The position numbers were made by a program, and so were the translations under genes. Positions 16,543 through 24,744 of a DNA stretch of 38,929 bases are shown in pieces; position 1 is the first letter of the stretch, and every line of letters begins with the position of its first letter. This stretch comes from Flavobacteriaceae bacterium (GTDB lineage: Bacteria; Bacteroidota; Bacteroidia; Flavobacteriales; Weeksellaceae), in NCBI GenBank assembly GCA_031276535.1, contig JAISMV010000037.1, positions 1 through 38,929 of the forward strand, read 5' to 3'. Below the pieces are notes generated by a model, which did not search any database, had not been told where the DNA came from, and worked only from the letters and a program-made list of their open reading frames with translations.

Positions 16543-17853
16543 TTATCCTTGTATTAATTTTCTTCCTATGCTTTTATAATAGAAACCCTGCGCTGCCAAT
16601 TCGTTTAAATCGTACAGGTTTCTACCATCAAAAATAGCTTTATTTTTCATCTTTTTCCCCAGAATATTAAACTGCGGGTTTCTGAATTCTCCCCATTCCG
16701 TTGCGATGATCAATGCATCGGCTCCTTCTATACAATCGTACATGTTTTCCGCATAGGATATTTTATCTCCTAATATTGTTTTTACATTTTCTGCCGCAAT
16801 GGAATCGTATGCTTTTACTTTGGCTCCTTTTTCCAATAACTTTTCTATTATTTCCAAAGAAGACGCTTCTCTGATATCATCCGTGTTTTCTTTAAAAGCC
16901 AGCCCCCAAATAGCAATTTGTTTGTCTTTTAATCCGCCTAAATATTTTTCAACTTCAGGGACTAAAATAGTTTTCTGCCTATGGTTAACCTCTTCTACCG
17001 ATTCTAAAATTTCGAAAGTATATCCTATTTCTTTCCCGCTTTTTATCAGGGCTTTCACATCTTTTGGAAAACAACTTCCGCCATAACCAATTCCCGGAAA
17101 CAAGAACCGGTTTCCGATTCTTTCGTCCGAACCCATTCCTAATCTGACCTTATCTACATCAGCGCCTACTTTTTCGCAATAATTGGCGATTTCATTCATA
17201 AATGTAATCTTAGTTGCCAAAAAGGAATTGGAAGCATATTTCGTCAATTCGGAAGATTTTTCATCCATTTTTATCAGCTTGGTTCCTGCATTAGTTAACG
17301 GCAAATAGATCCTATCCATTATTTCAAACGCTTTCTGTGAACTGGAACCGACAATAACTCTTTCGGGATTCATAAAGTCTTCTACGGCATATCCTTCTCT
17401 TAAAAACTCCGGATTGGAAACAACGTCAAAAGGTATATTGGTTTTGGTTTGTATTAATTCCCTGACCTTTTCGGAAGTTCCGACGGGTACGGTACTTTTA
17501 TTTACAACGATGGTATATTCCGTCATTAACTCTCCTATATGACCGGCTACATCCAAAACATACGACAGGTCTGCCGAACCATCTTCTCCCGGAGGCGTAG
17601 GCAGGGCTAAAAATATTACATTGGACACTTTCATTGCCTCGGCCAGATCCGTTGTGAAAAACAAACGTTCTCCTTTCAGGTTTCTGAGAAAGACTTCTTC
17701 CAACTGAGGTTCATAAATAGGCACCTGCCCATTTTTCATCATTTTCACCTTCTTTTCATTTATATCTACACAATGCACACTATGTCCTAAGTCTGCCAGA
17801 CATGTCCCGGAAACTAATCCTACGTATCCTGTACCTACAATTGTAATATTCAT
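16543..17853 (-). CDS. ugd: UDP-glucose 6-dehydrogenase
   Basis: This enzyme oxidises UDP-glucose to UDP-glucuronic acid with two NAD+. The N-terminal Rossmann motif GTGYVGLVSG (7-16) and the catalytic Cys261 in GYGGSCFPKD are clear, as is the conserved YASNSFLATKITFMNE helix. It has 436 residues, the usual length. It is the first gene of the minus-strand polysaccharide operon, with a promoter element at 17880-17887. It implies that a uronic acid, or a sugar derived from one, is also part of the glycan. A role in UDP-ManNAc oxidation is less likely given the overall match to Ugd. Confidence 0.92.
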   Translation of the reverse strand: MNITIVGTGYVGLVSGTCLADLGHSVHCVDINEKKVKMMKNGQVPIYEPQLEEVFLRNLKGERLFFTTDLAEAMKVSNVIFLALPTPPGEDGSADLSYVLDVAGHIGELMTEYTIVVNKSTVPVGTSEKVRELIQTKTNIPFDVVSNPEFLREGYAVEDFMNPERVIVGSSSQKAFEIMDRIYLPLTNAGTKLIKMDEKSSELTKYASNSFLATKITFMNEIANYCEKVGADVDKVRLGMGSDERIGNRFLFPGIGYGGSCFPKDVKALIKSGKEIGYTFEILESVEEVNHRQKTILVPEVEKYLGGLKDKQIAIWGLAFKENTDDIREASSLEIIEKLLEKGAKVKAYDSIAAENVKTILGDKISYAENMYDCIEGADALIIATEWGEFRNPQFNILGKKMKNKAIFDGRNLYDLNELAAQGFYYKSIGRKLIQG

Positions 17854-17879
17854 ATTTATTTATTATGTGATAATTTTTA

Positions 17880-17887
17880 CAAAAATA
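17880..17887 (-). promoter_or_regulatory. Predicted -7 promoter element of the polysaccharide operon
   Basis: On the minus strand TATTTTTG (17887-17880) fits TAnnTTTG, 26 bases before the ugd ATG at 17853. Most of the following genes are separated by 15 bp or less, so this promoter could drive the long operon. No clear -33 TTG. Confidence 0.45.
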
Positions 17888-17954
17888 TAATTAAATTTTT
17901 ATATTATTTGAATTATGTTACCTAACATTCCTCAACAATACATATTCTTTTAGA

Positions 17955-18635
17955 TTAAAATAACTTATATCCTATTCCCCAATAAAGGGAAATATTTGCT
18001 GCGCCTTTATCTTTTCCATACCCCGGAATAACTAAGTTATCTATATTTTCCTGTTTTCCGGAAAAGATCAGAAATTTGGGTTTCGCCATAAAATCAATGT
18101 AAAAAGGGGTTTTTCCCAATTGTACTTTTGCTCCGACAACAGCTTCAATCCATCCCGAACTGACACCGGCCTCCGACAGAGATCCTCCTCCCACGGTTCG
18201 CGCATGTCCTTCGGGATCTACTTCTTTGACGGGATATTTTTTTACCTTTTGTTTATAGGGAGAAAAGCCTATCCTTGCTCCTATGTAAAAGCCTTCTCCC
18301 GTGTCTTCGGGGTTGTTGGTCAACATATAGTTGACGCCTGCTTCTCCGAATATCCCTTTCGCTTCCACGTCCCAGTTGTTCTTTTTATAACTGTTTTTTT
18401 CATATCCTATTTCTGCCGTTACCGCCCATTTGTTTTTAATTTTATAGGAAACGAACCCACTATAACTTTTTTTATAGGAAAAAAAACCGGCAACCGGATT
18501 TAATAAGTCAACGCTTATGAACATCTGTTGTTTATTCCCTGAAATTGTATCGGAACTTATCGTTTGGGAATAAGAAAAAATTCCTGTAAGAAAACTAATA
18601 ATAAGCAATATGTAAATTCGTTGAAGATTCATCAT
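17955..18635 (-). CDS. DUF6048 family outer-membrane-like protein
   Basis: 226 residues with a signal peptide of type I (cleavage near FSYSQ, residue 24) and alternating amphipathic strands ending in aromatic Phe (IGYKLF), the pattern of a small beta-barrel inserted in the outer membrane. It matches the DUF6048 family, found in flavobacteria next to a DUF6452 protein and rlmD, as here. It overlaps the DUF6452 gene by 41 bp. Function is unknown; the fixed pairing of the two suggests a shared envelope role. Confidence 0.8.
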   Translation of the reverse strand: MMNLQRIYILLIISFLTGIFSYSQTISSDTISGNKQQMFISVDLLNPVAGFFSYKKSYSGFVSYKIKNKWAVTAEIGYEKNSYKKNNWDVEAKGIFGEAGVNYMLTNNPEDTGEGFYIGARIGFSPYKQKVKKYPVKEVDPEGHARTVGGGSLSEAGVSSGWIEAVVGAKVQLGKTPFYIDFMAKPKFLIFSGKQENIDNLVIPGYGKDKGAANISLYWGIGYKLF

Positions 18636-19080
18636 GAATACTTGTAGTTTGCGGGGTTATGGATTTTATGTTGATAAGTTGAGTGCCTTCATAGGTTATA
18701 TTGTTGTATATAACTTTAAATCCACAAGCTTTTGAGACAAATCTTTGCTCAGTTTCGTATCTTATGGTTATAATGTTCTTGTCTGATTCCGAAGTGTTGG
18801 CACTATCGTACAAATAATACACGGTCTCTTTCGACATGGCATTTAACGGAATCTGAATGCTGTCCTTCCCTGAAAAAATTCCTTCCTCACGGACGGTTCC
18901 ATCTGTATTTTTCCGGTCAATATATAGCTGCTTCTTTTTATATTTACTTCCCAGACTATCCAGAACCAGAGTCAGTCTGGGGGTTGTAGCCTTGTCACAA
19001 ATATCATCGTCTATGCAGGAGTAGATCATTAGCGCAATGAAAAGAAGAACCCCGATTAAATTTATTTTTTTTTGAAACAT
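18595..19080 (-). CDS. DUF6452 family lipoprotein
   Basis: 161 residues with a type II signal peptide and lipobox MIYSC (Cys22). The mature part begins DDDICDKATTPRLTLV and contains two further cysteines (CDKA and KACGF), probably a disulfide. It is predicted beta-rich. It matches DUF6452 and is the partner of the DUF6048 barrel encoded just downstream. The gene starts 4 bp after rlmD ends, so the three form one operon. Function unknown. Confidence 0.82.
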   Translation of the reverse strand: MFQKKINLIGVLLFIALMIYSCIDDDICDKATTPRLTLVLDSLGSKYKKKQLYIDRKNTDGTVREEGIFSGKDSIQIPLNAMSKETVYYLYDSANTSESDKNIITIRYETEQRFVSKACGFKVIYNNITYEGTQLINIKSITPQTTSIHDESSTNLHIAYY

Positions 19081-19084
19081 ATCT

Positions 19085-20491
19085 TTATTTTAGTTTGAGG
19101 AGCGCAACACTTTCCACATGATGAGTCTGAGGAAACATATCTACCGCCTGAACTTTTATCACCTCATATTTTTCTTTCATTAATTCCAGATCTCTTGCCT
19201 GAGTTGCAGAATTACAACTAACATATACTACTTTTTTCGGGGCTATCCTCACAATAGTTTCTACGACATTCTTATGCATTCCGTCTCTGGGAGGGTCTGT
19301 GATGATTATTTCCGGATGTCCGTTCAGGGAGATAAACTCATCCGTAAAAATATCTTTCATGTCTCCACAATAGAAACGGCAATTTTGAATATTATTATAC
19401 TTTGCGTTTTCTTTTGCCGCCTCGATCGCTTCCGGCACCATTTCAACCCCGACCACATTTTTAGCCCTTCCTGAGATGAATTGTGCAATGGTTCCGGTTC
19501 CGGTATAAAGATCATAGACGGTCTCGTCTCCTTTTAATCCTGCAAAATCTCTCGCAATTTCATACAGCCTAACCGCTTGATTATAATTGGTTTGAAAAAA
19601 CGACTTGGCGTCTATCCTGAATTTCAATCCTTCCATTTCTTCCGTTAGAAACCCTTCTCCTGAAAAAACATGTATATCCAGATCGTAAATACTGTCATTC
19701 CCTTTGGGATTGATGGCATATACCAGAGTCTTTATTTCAGGAAACTCCTGCTGAATGCAGGTTAATAATTTTTCTCTTTCTTTTTTACTTTCCCTAAAAA
19801 ACTGAAGTAAAACCAAAAATTCATTTTTGGAATTAGACCGCAGCATCAATGTTCGCAAAAAGCCTTTACGCTCTTTAAAATCATAAAATTCCAGATCTTG
19901 CTCTAAAGCAATTTTCTTTATATAATTTCGGATCTTATTAGACGGCTCTTTTTGTAAAAAACAGGTCTTCAGATCTAAAACCTTATTCCATTGTTGCGGA
20001 ATATGAAACCCTAATGCTTCTTTGTCCAAAATTTCCTCTCCTGATTGTATTTCTTCCGGTGTTAACCATCGGGAAGCGGAAAAAGAAAATTCCATCTTAT
20101 TACGATAATTATACTGTTCCCGGGACGGATATATGGGTAATTTCTGAAAATCCTCTATTTTTCCTATTCTTTCTATGTTGCTATAAACTTCTTTTTCTTT
20201 GTATTCCAGCTGTTTTTCGTATGAAAGATTCTGCCACTTACATCCTCCGCAAACGCCAAAATGCATGCATAGAGGGTCTGTTCTGTCCGGTGAATACCTT
20301 ACAAAGTCAAGAACCCGGGCTTCGCAATAGTTTTTTTTTGATTTGGTAACCTGCACATTTACAACATCTCCCGGAATTGCATTTGCTACCATAACGGTTT
20401 TTCCCTCTTTAGTTCTTCCAATCGAAACTCCTTTGGCTCCCGCAGAGATAAGTTCAAGATTCGTAATCTGAATATTTTTTTTCTTTCTCAA
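19085..20491 (-). CDS. rlmD: 23S rRNA (uracil-C5)-methyltransferase, RlmD type
   Basis: An S-adenosylmethionine-dependent enzyme that makes 5-methyluridine in RNA, in E. coli at U1939 of 23S rRNA. The N-terminal TRAM domain (about residues 5-65) is followed by the [4Fe-4S] cysteines Cys75, Cys81, Cys84 and Cys177. The C-terminal Rossmann domain has VYDLYTGTGTIAQF for SAM binding, DPPRDGMH, and the catalytic Cys in VYVSCNSATQARDL. At 468 residues it fits RlmD/RumA. The exact target uridine could differ, since some bacteria use one enzyme for two sites. It is first in an operon with DUF6452 and DUF6048. Confidence 0.92.
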   Translation of the reverse strand: MRKKKNIQITNLELISAGAKGVSIGRTKEGKTVMVANAIPGDVVNVQVTKSKKNYCEARVLDFVRYSPDRTDPLCMHFGVCGGCKWQNLSYEKQLEYKEKEVYSNIERIGKIEDFQKLPIYPSREQYNYRNKMEFSFSASRWLTPEEIQSGEEILDKEALGFHIPQQWNKVLDLKTCFLQKEPSNKIRNYIKKIALEQDLEFYDFKERKGFLRTLMLRSNSKNEFLVLLQFFRESKKEREKLLTCIQQEFPEIKTLVYAINPKGNDSIYDLDIHVFSGEGFLTEEMEGLKFRIDAKSFFQTNYNQAVRLYEIARDFAGLKGDETVYDLYTGTGTIAQFISGRAKNVVGVEMVPEAIEAAKENAKYNNIQNCRFYCGDMKDIFTDEFISLNGHPEIIITDPPRDGMHKNVVETIVRIAPKKVVYVSCNSATQARDLELMKEKYEVIKVQAVDMFPQTHHVESVALLKLK

Positions 20492-20514
20492 GTTAAAGTA
20501 TTAAATCAAGATTA

Positions 20515-20522
20515 CAAAAATA
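20515..20522 (-). promoter_or_regulatory. Predicted -7 promoter element of the rlmD operon
   Basis: TATTTTTG on the minus strand (20522-20515) matches TAnnTTTG, 23 bases before the ATG at 20491. No -33 at normal spacing. Confidence 0.45.
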
Positions 20523-20605
20523 CATAAAAAACGGGGTTTTATAAAACCACAACATATCATTGATAACGACTTATTTAAATATTTTAACTCTTCTGTGAAA
20601 ACTAC

Positions 20606-20638
20606 TTGGTTTTTTTTCGAAAAAATACTGTACTTTTG
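20606..20638 (+). promoter_or_regulatory. Predicted promoter of the aminotransferase gene
   Basis: TTG (20606-20608) and TACTTTTG (20631-20638) with a 22-base spacer fit the -33/-7 pattern. The ATG at 20677 follows after 38 bases. Confidence 0.5.
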
Positions 20639-20676
20639 ATTTCTGAAAAAAAAAATCTAAAACAATTAGTTTAAAA

Positions 20677-21861
20677 ATGAATTTATTATCAGACCGTATC
20701 AACCGTCTTAGCTATTCCCAAACCTTTGTAATGTCTAACAAAGCCCGGGAACTAAAAGCCCGGGGAATTAATGTAATTAGTTTAACCTTGGGAGAGCCTG
20801 ATTTCGAAATCCCTGAATTTGTAAGAGAATCTGCAATTAAGGCAATTAAAGATGGAATCAAATCCTATACTCCTGTTCCGGGTTATTTGGAATTAAGAAA
20901 AGCCATTGCCAATAAATTTAAACGCGACAATAACTTAGATTATAAACCGGAGCAGATCATTGTATCTACCGGAGGAAAACAATCTATTATCAATGTATTG
21001 CTTTCTATCGTAAACGAAGGAGATGAAGTCATAGTTCCGGCACCTTATTGGGTAAGTTACTATGAAATGGTGAAACTTGCCGGAGGAGAAAATGTAGTAG
21101 TAAATACTACTATTGATACTGATTTTAAAATTACTCCGGAACAATTGGAAAAAGCAATTTCCCCAAAAACCAAAGCTTTCTTATTCAGTTCTCCCTGCAA
21201 TCCTTCAGGAACTGTTTATACAAAGGAAGAACTTCATGCTCTGGCTAAAGTATTAGCGAAACATCCGAATATTATCATTATTTCCGATGAAATATATGAA
21301 TATATAAATTACGAAGGAAAACACGAAAGCATAGCTCAGTTTCCGGAAGTTTTCGAACAAACTGCAACTATCAATGGAGTATCCAAATCCTATGCTATGA
21401 CCGGCTGGAGAATAGGATACATGGGAGCGCCGAAATGGTTGACGGATGCTTGTGATAAAATTCAGGGGCAAATGACCTCCGGAACCAATTGCATTGCACA
21501 GATGGCATCCATAACTGCCGTAGAAGCAGACCCTTCCGTTATTAATTATATGATTGACGGATTCAAAAAACGCAGAGATTTAGTTTTCAAACTATTACAG
21601 GAGATCCCGGGAATTAAAGTAAATAAACCGGCAGGAGCGTTTTACTTCTTTCCTGATATTTCGGCTTATTTTGGACAAACTATTCAGGGGCATCTCATTA
21701 ACAACTCCGATGATTTTGCTTTACTGCTTCTTGAAAAAGCACACGTTGCCACCGTAGGGGGCGTTTCCTTTGGAGATAATAATTGCATCCGGCTGTCTTA
21801 TGCCGCTTCTGAGGAAGAGCTTACGGAAGCTTTAAAAAGAATTAAGGAAATTCTGTCCTAA
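20677..21861 (+). CDS. Aspartate/aromatic class I aminotransferase
   Basis: A PLP enzyme of 394 residues, type Ib aspartate aminotransferase. LTLGEPDFEIP (about 36-46) binds substrate, SSPCNPSG (171-178) contacts the cofactor, Asp204 and Tyr207 lie in ISDEIYE, and Lys237 in GVSKSYAMTGWRIG forms the Schiff base. The family transfers amino groups between aspartate (often aromatic amino acids too) and 2-oxoglutarate in the cytoplasm. The exact specificity is not readable. It is monocistronic, with a promoter at 20606-20638 and a terminator at 21946-21988. Confidence 0.93.
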   Translation: MNLLSDRINRLSYSQTFVMSNKARELKARGINVISLTLGEPDFEIPEFVRESAIKAIKDGIKSYTPVPGYLELRKAIANKFKRDNNLDYKPEQIIVSTGGKQSIINVLLSIVNEGDEVIVPAPYWVSYYEMVKLAGGENVVVNTTIDTDFKITPEQLEKAISPKTKAFLFSSPCNPSGTVYTKEELHALAKVLAKHPNIIIISDEIYEYINYEGKHESIAQFPEVFEQTATINGVSKSYAMTGWRIGYMGAPKWLTDACDKIQGQMTSGTNCIAQMASITAVEADPSVINYMIDGFKKRRDLVFKLLQEIPGIKVNKPAGAFYFFPDISAYFGQTIQGHLINNSDDFALLLLEKAHVATVGGVSFGDNNCIRLSYAASEEELTEALKRIKEILS

Positions 21862-21945
21862 GCCACGGATTGGCTTTAAGGAAAACAGGCTGTATTTATC
21901 TGCAACAAACCCGAAATTACAGACCTGAATAAAAAATACTAAAAT

Positions 21946-21988
21946 AAAAAAAGGGGTACCATATCTTTATTTGGTATCCCCTTTTTTT
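21946..21988 (+). terminator. Intrinsic terminator after the aminotransferase gene
   Basis: A-tract plus GGGGTACCA pairs with TGGTATCCCC (one bulged T), followed by eight T. The loop is about ten bases. It lies about 85 bp beyond the stop codon and could also stop transcription coming from the YegP-like gene. Confidence 0.85.
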
Positions 21989-21995
21989 TAAGCAA

Positions 21996-22018
21996 ATAAC
22001 CTTTAAAATTTAGGTTAT
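21996..22018 (-). terminator. Hairpin at the 3' end of the YegP-like gene
   Basis: ATAACCT and AGGTTAT form a 7 bp stem with a 9-base loop, just beyond the stop of the minus-strand YegP-like gene. The A-tract of the neighbouring terminator follows on that strand. Confidence 0.45.
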
Positions 22019-22028
22019 AGTCGATCTT

Positions 22029-22355
22029 CTATTTAGATAAATCAACTGTTTCTGCTGTAGGTGCGTTGTTCATCACTGATTTCACACCATTCTTAGCATT
22101 TGCTTCATTGTCATAAAGTTCACTGATTCCTACCACCTGACCGTTTCCGGCTTTCAGGTTGAAGAACCACTTTTTGTCGGCGTTCTGTTTCAATTCAAAA
22201 CGATCTTCGTTTTTAGAATTTCTTTTTACAGAACTTACGCCCTTCTGACAGTTTGTCTTTTGGGTATATCCTTCACTTTCAAGGATAACTTGCCCACTTT
22301 TTGCTTTCAGTCTAAAACGAAAAGCTCCTGATTTGTCTTTAAAAATTTCAAACAT
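22029..22355 (-). CDS. YegP/DUF1508 family protein
   Basis: A small protein with two tandem DUF1508 repeats: FEIFKDKSGAFRFRLKAKSGQVIL at about 2-25 and KWFFNLKAGNGQVVGIS in the second half. Each repeat is followed by a conserved Cys/Ala-x-xGV helix. I place the start at the internal ATG (22355, 108 residues), because homologues begin directly with the FEIFKDK motif. The frame remains open upstream to 22415, but those 20 residues look unrelated. The family is widespread and often stress-related; biochemical function is not established. Confidence 0.85.
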   Translation of the reverse strand: MFEIFKDKSGAFRFRLKAKSGQVILESEGYTQKTNCQKGVSSVKRNSKNEDRFELKQNADKKWFFNLKAGNGQVVGISELYDNEANAKNGVKSVMNNAPTAETVDLSK

Positions 22356-22551
22356 AATTGTACAAATTTCTAGTGTTGCTTTACTTTGTTTTTTAGTGTT
22401 ATTAATTGTTTGCAATAAAGCCTTTTATAAAAGAGCCCCTTCCCCTTCTGTTAATATACTCAAAATCAACTCTATACGGAAGAAACTGTATAATAGGGCA
22501 AAAATACGAATTTTTTAGACAAAACAAATGCTTAAATTGTTTTTTTTAGTC

Positions 22552-23334
22552 CTATTTTAATATAATTCTTTGCCGCACCACCTCATAACACGCTACTGCA
22601 ACGGCATTGCTTACATTTAAAGAATCTACCTTTCCCCTCATGGGAATTAATATATTTTGTTCTATTTTATCTTTCCAAAAACCTGAAACCCCGGAATGTT
22701 CTGTTCCGAAAACAATGGCTGAGGGAGTTGACAACTCCGCGTCCTGAATACATATGGAGGTCTCATTCATGTAAGTCGCATATATGGAAATTCCGTTCTT
22801 TTTGAGAAATTCATATATTTTTTCATTATTGGATGATATAACCGGAATAGTGAAAACGCTTCCTACGGAAGAACGTATTACGTTCGGATTATACGGATCC
22901 GACTTTTCCTCGCAAAGAATAACCATATCTACCCCAAAAGCATCTGCAGACCGGCATATCGCTCCAAGGTTTCCGGGTTTTTCAACAGATTCGATAACCA
23001 GTATGAACGGATTTCCGGACAACTCAATTTTGGAAAGATCATACGATTTATATTCGTATACCCCCACAATTCCCTCTGTGATCTTTCGGTAGGCTATCTT
23101 ATTATACACCGATTGCGATACCTCATAGGTCGCAACCGCAGGCAACTCTATCAGATCCTGAAAAATTTCAGGTTGAATGTAATATTCTACAGGTTGGAAT
23201 TTATTGCGCAAAGCAAAAAAATTTTCCTGCCTTCCTTCAACCACAAATCTCTTCTGAGACTTCCGCTCCTTACTTTTCTCCAACAGCTTTACCAGATTTT
23301 TTATCCTCGGATTCTTATCACTCTCTATATACAT
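22552..23334 (-). CDS. TrmH/SpoU family RNA 2'-O-methyltransferase
   Basis: 260 residues with an N-terminal RNA-binding substrate domain (about 1-95) and a C-terminal SPOUT knot domain. The three SpoU motifs are present: GNLGAICRSADAFG, VFGTEHSGVS and IPMRGKVDSLNVSNAVAVACYE. Enzymes of this type methylate ribose 2'-OH in rRNA or tRNA using SAM. The target cannot be fixed from sequence; RlmB-like 23S or TrmL-like activity are options. It is transcribed divergently from the barnase homologue. Confidence 0.9.
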   Translation of the reverse strand: MYIESDKNPRIKNLVKLLEKSKERKSQKRFVVEGRQENFFALRNKFQPVEYYIQPEIFQDLIELPAVATYEVSQSVYNKIAYRKITEGIVGVYEYKSYDLSKIELSGNPFILVIESVEKPGNLGAICRSADAFGVDMVILCEEKSDPYNPNVIRSSVGSVFTIPVISSNNEKIYEFLKKNGISIYATYMNETSICIQDAELSTPSAIVFGTEHSGVSGFWKDKIEQNILIPMRGKVDSLNVSNAVAVACYEVVRQRIILK

Positions 23335-23352
23335 AATGCAAAAATGTTATAT

Positions 23353-23360
23353 CAAAAGTA
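23353..23360 (-). promoter_or_regulatory. Predicted -7 promoter element of the RNA methyltransferase gene
   Basis: TACTTTTG on the minus strand (23360-23353) matches TAnnTTTG, 18 bases before the ATG at 23334. Confidence 0.5.
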
Positions 23361-23413
23361 AAAAAATTTCTCAATTTTTGGGTAATTTTACACATTATAT
23401 TTTACAGGCAAAG

Positions 23414-23860
23414 ATGAAAATAAAAAAACTATCTCTTTTCTACTTTCCATTACTCGGAATTTTATTTTTTACCTCCCTGATTTTCAGCTACAATAGCTCT
23501 GTACAGGAACTCGATCTGAAACAGTTTGATGTTAAAAATTTAAGTTCCGAACAAGTTATTATTTCATATCTGAAAAATAATCACCATCTGCCTGACTATT
23601 ATGTAACCCGAAAAAAAGCGGAAAAATCCGGATGGATACCCCAAAAAGAGAATCTTTGCGATGTACTTCCCGGAAAAGTGATAGGCGGAGATGTTTTTAC
23701 CAACAGACAAAATGCCGTGCCTGATAAAAAAGGAAGAAAATGGTTTGAAGCAGATCTAAATTATACCTGCGGAATCCGGGGAACTGACCGGGTGGTCTTT
23801 TCCAATGACGGATTAATTTTTGTAACATACGACCATTACAATACTTTCGAACAAAGATAG
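23414..23860 (+). CDS. Barnase-family guanyl-preferring ribonuclease
   Basis: A homologue of Bacillus barnase, clear over the whole mature domain (LPDYYVTRKKAEKSGW, GKVIGGDVFTNR, FEADLNY, DHYNTF). From the ATG at 23414 it has 148 residues: a hydrophobic segment (about 8-26) that acts as signal peptide or anchor, then the enzyme. Residues equal to barnase Glu73, Arg83, Arg87 and His102 are present as Glu112, Arg122, Arg126 and His141, and Arg59 is Arg98. Barnase Lys27 is replaced by Arg66 and Glu60 by Gln99. It should cleave RNA outside the cytoplasm. Cys82 and Cys119 align with barnase positions 43 and 80. No barstar-type inhibitor gene is next to it. The longer reading frame from 23336 adds an implausible N-terminus. 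Confidence 0.92.
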   Translation: MKIKKLSLFYFPLLGILFFTSLIFSYNSSVQELDLKQFDVKNLSSEQVIISYLKNNHHLPDYYVTRKKAEKSGWIPQKENLCDVLPGKVIGGDVFTNRQNAVPDKKGRKWFEADLNYTCGIRGTDRVVFSNDGLIFVTYDHYNTFEQR

Positions 23861-23962
23861 AAACCCGGAAAAATTTCAAATGGTAATTTCCATTATTTCG
23901 GAGAAGCAAAAGAAGAAACCGACAGCAACCCAAAATTCTCCTGTTTCCTGTTCGACTAATCG

Positions 23963-23989
23963 TTGATTCCTGAATTTATTTTACCTTTG
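23963..23989 (+). promoter_or_regulatory. Predicted promoter of the DPM1-like operon
   Basis: TTG (23963-23965) and TACCTTTG (23982-23989) are separated by 16 bases, close to the Bacteroidota -33/-7 pattern. The GTG start at 24019 follows after 29 bases. Confidence 0.5.
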
Positions 23990-24018
23990 CTCTATTGTAT
24001 AAATAAAAATACCAAAAA

Positions 24019-24744
24019 GTGTCCGATAAAAAATTAGTCATAATACCTACCTATAATGAAAAGGAAAACATTAAAGACATTATATTATATGTGTTGAACT
24101 TAAAAGATGATTTTGATGTTTTGGTTGTAGATGATTCTTCTCCTGACGGAACCGGAACTCTGGTAAAAGAATTAAAAAACCAATACCCCGATCAGATATT
24201 TCTGGAAGAAAGAAAAGAGAAAAACGGATTGGGACGGGCTTATATTCATGGATTTAAATGGGCATTAGCCCATGGATACGATTATATTTTCGAAATGGAT
24301 GCAGATTTCTCTCATAACCCCAACGATTTGCTCCGGCTTTACGATGCCTGCAAAAACGGAGCCGACATGTCCGTAGGTTCCCGATATTCTCAGGGAGTAA
24401 ATGTGATTAACTGGCCTATGAACCGGGTATTGCTTTCCTTTTTTGCCTCCAAATATGTCCGGCTGATCACGGGACTGCCTATCCACGACTCAACGGCAGG
24501 ATTTGTCTGTTTTGCCCGAAAGGTATTGGAAACATTAGATCTGGATAAAATAAAATTAGTAGGCTACGGATTTCAGATAGAAATGAAATTTAGAACGTAT
24601 TGCAAAAAATTTAAAATTGTCGAAGTCCCTATTATCTTTACGGACAGAACCAAAGGAGAGTCAAAAATGAGCGGCGCTATCATCAGCGAAGCCGTTTTCG
24701 GCGTGATTAAAATGAAAATTATGGCTTTATTGGGAAAATTATGA
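24019..24744 (+). CDS. Polyprenol-phosphate mannosyltransferase-like GT2 (DPM1 type)
   Basis: A family 2 glycosyltransferase of 241 residues, without C-terminal membrane helices, like the catalytic DPM1 subunit. The start is GTG; the protein then begins SDKKLVIIPTYNEKENI, the conserved family N-terminus. DDSSPDGTG (about 39-47) binds the nucleotide, and EMDADFSHNP carries the metal-binding DAD. GSRYSQG and ALLG-type ends are also typical. It should move a hexose (mannose by homology) from GDP- or UDP-sugar to a polyprenyl phosphate, giving donors for GT-C enzymes such as the candidate at 8268-9566; that pairing is inference. It overlaps the DUF4296 gene by 4 bp. Confidence 0.88.
   Translation: MSDKKLVIIPTYNEKENIKDIILYVLNLKDDFDVLVVDDSSPDGTGTLVKELKNQYPDQIFLEERKEKNGLGRAYIHGFKWALAHGYDYIFEMDADFSHNPNDLLRLYDACKNGADMSVGSRYSQGVNVINWPMNRVLLSFFASKYVRLITGLPIHDSTAGFVCFARKVLETLDLDKIKLVGYGFQIEMKFRTYCKKFKIVEVPIIFTDRTKGESKMSGAIISEAVFGVIKMKIMALLGKL

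Noticed and set aside
23336..23413. Upstream extension of the barnase homologue
   Set aside because: It would add 26 residues before a good signal sequence; the ATG at 23414 gives the normal exported form.
23861..23943. An open frame that continues in phase after the barnase stop codon for 27 codons
   Set aside because: The barnase homologue ends at the normal place (DHYNTF plus three residues), no start codon opens this frame, and it does not resemble barstar.
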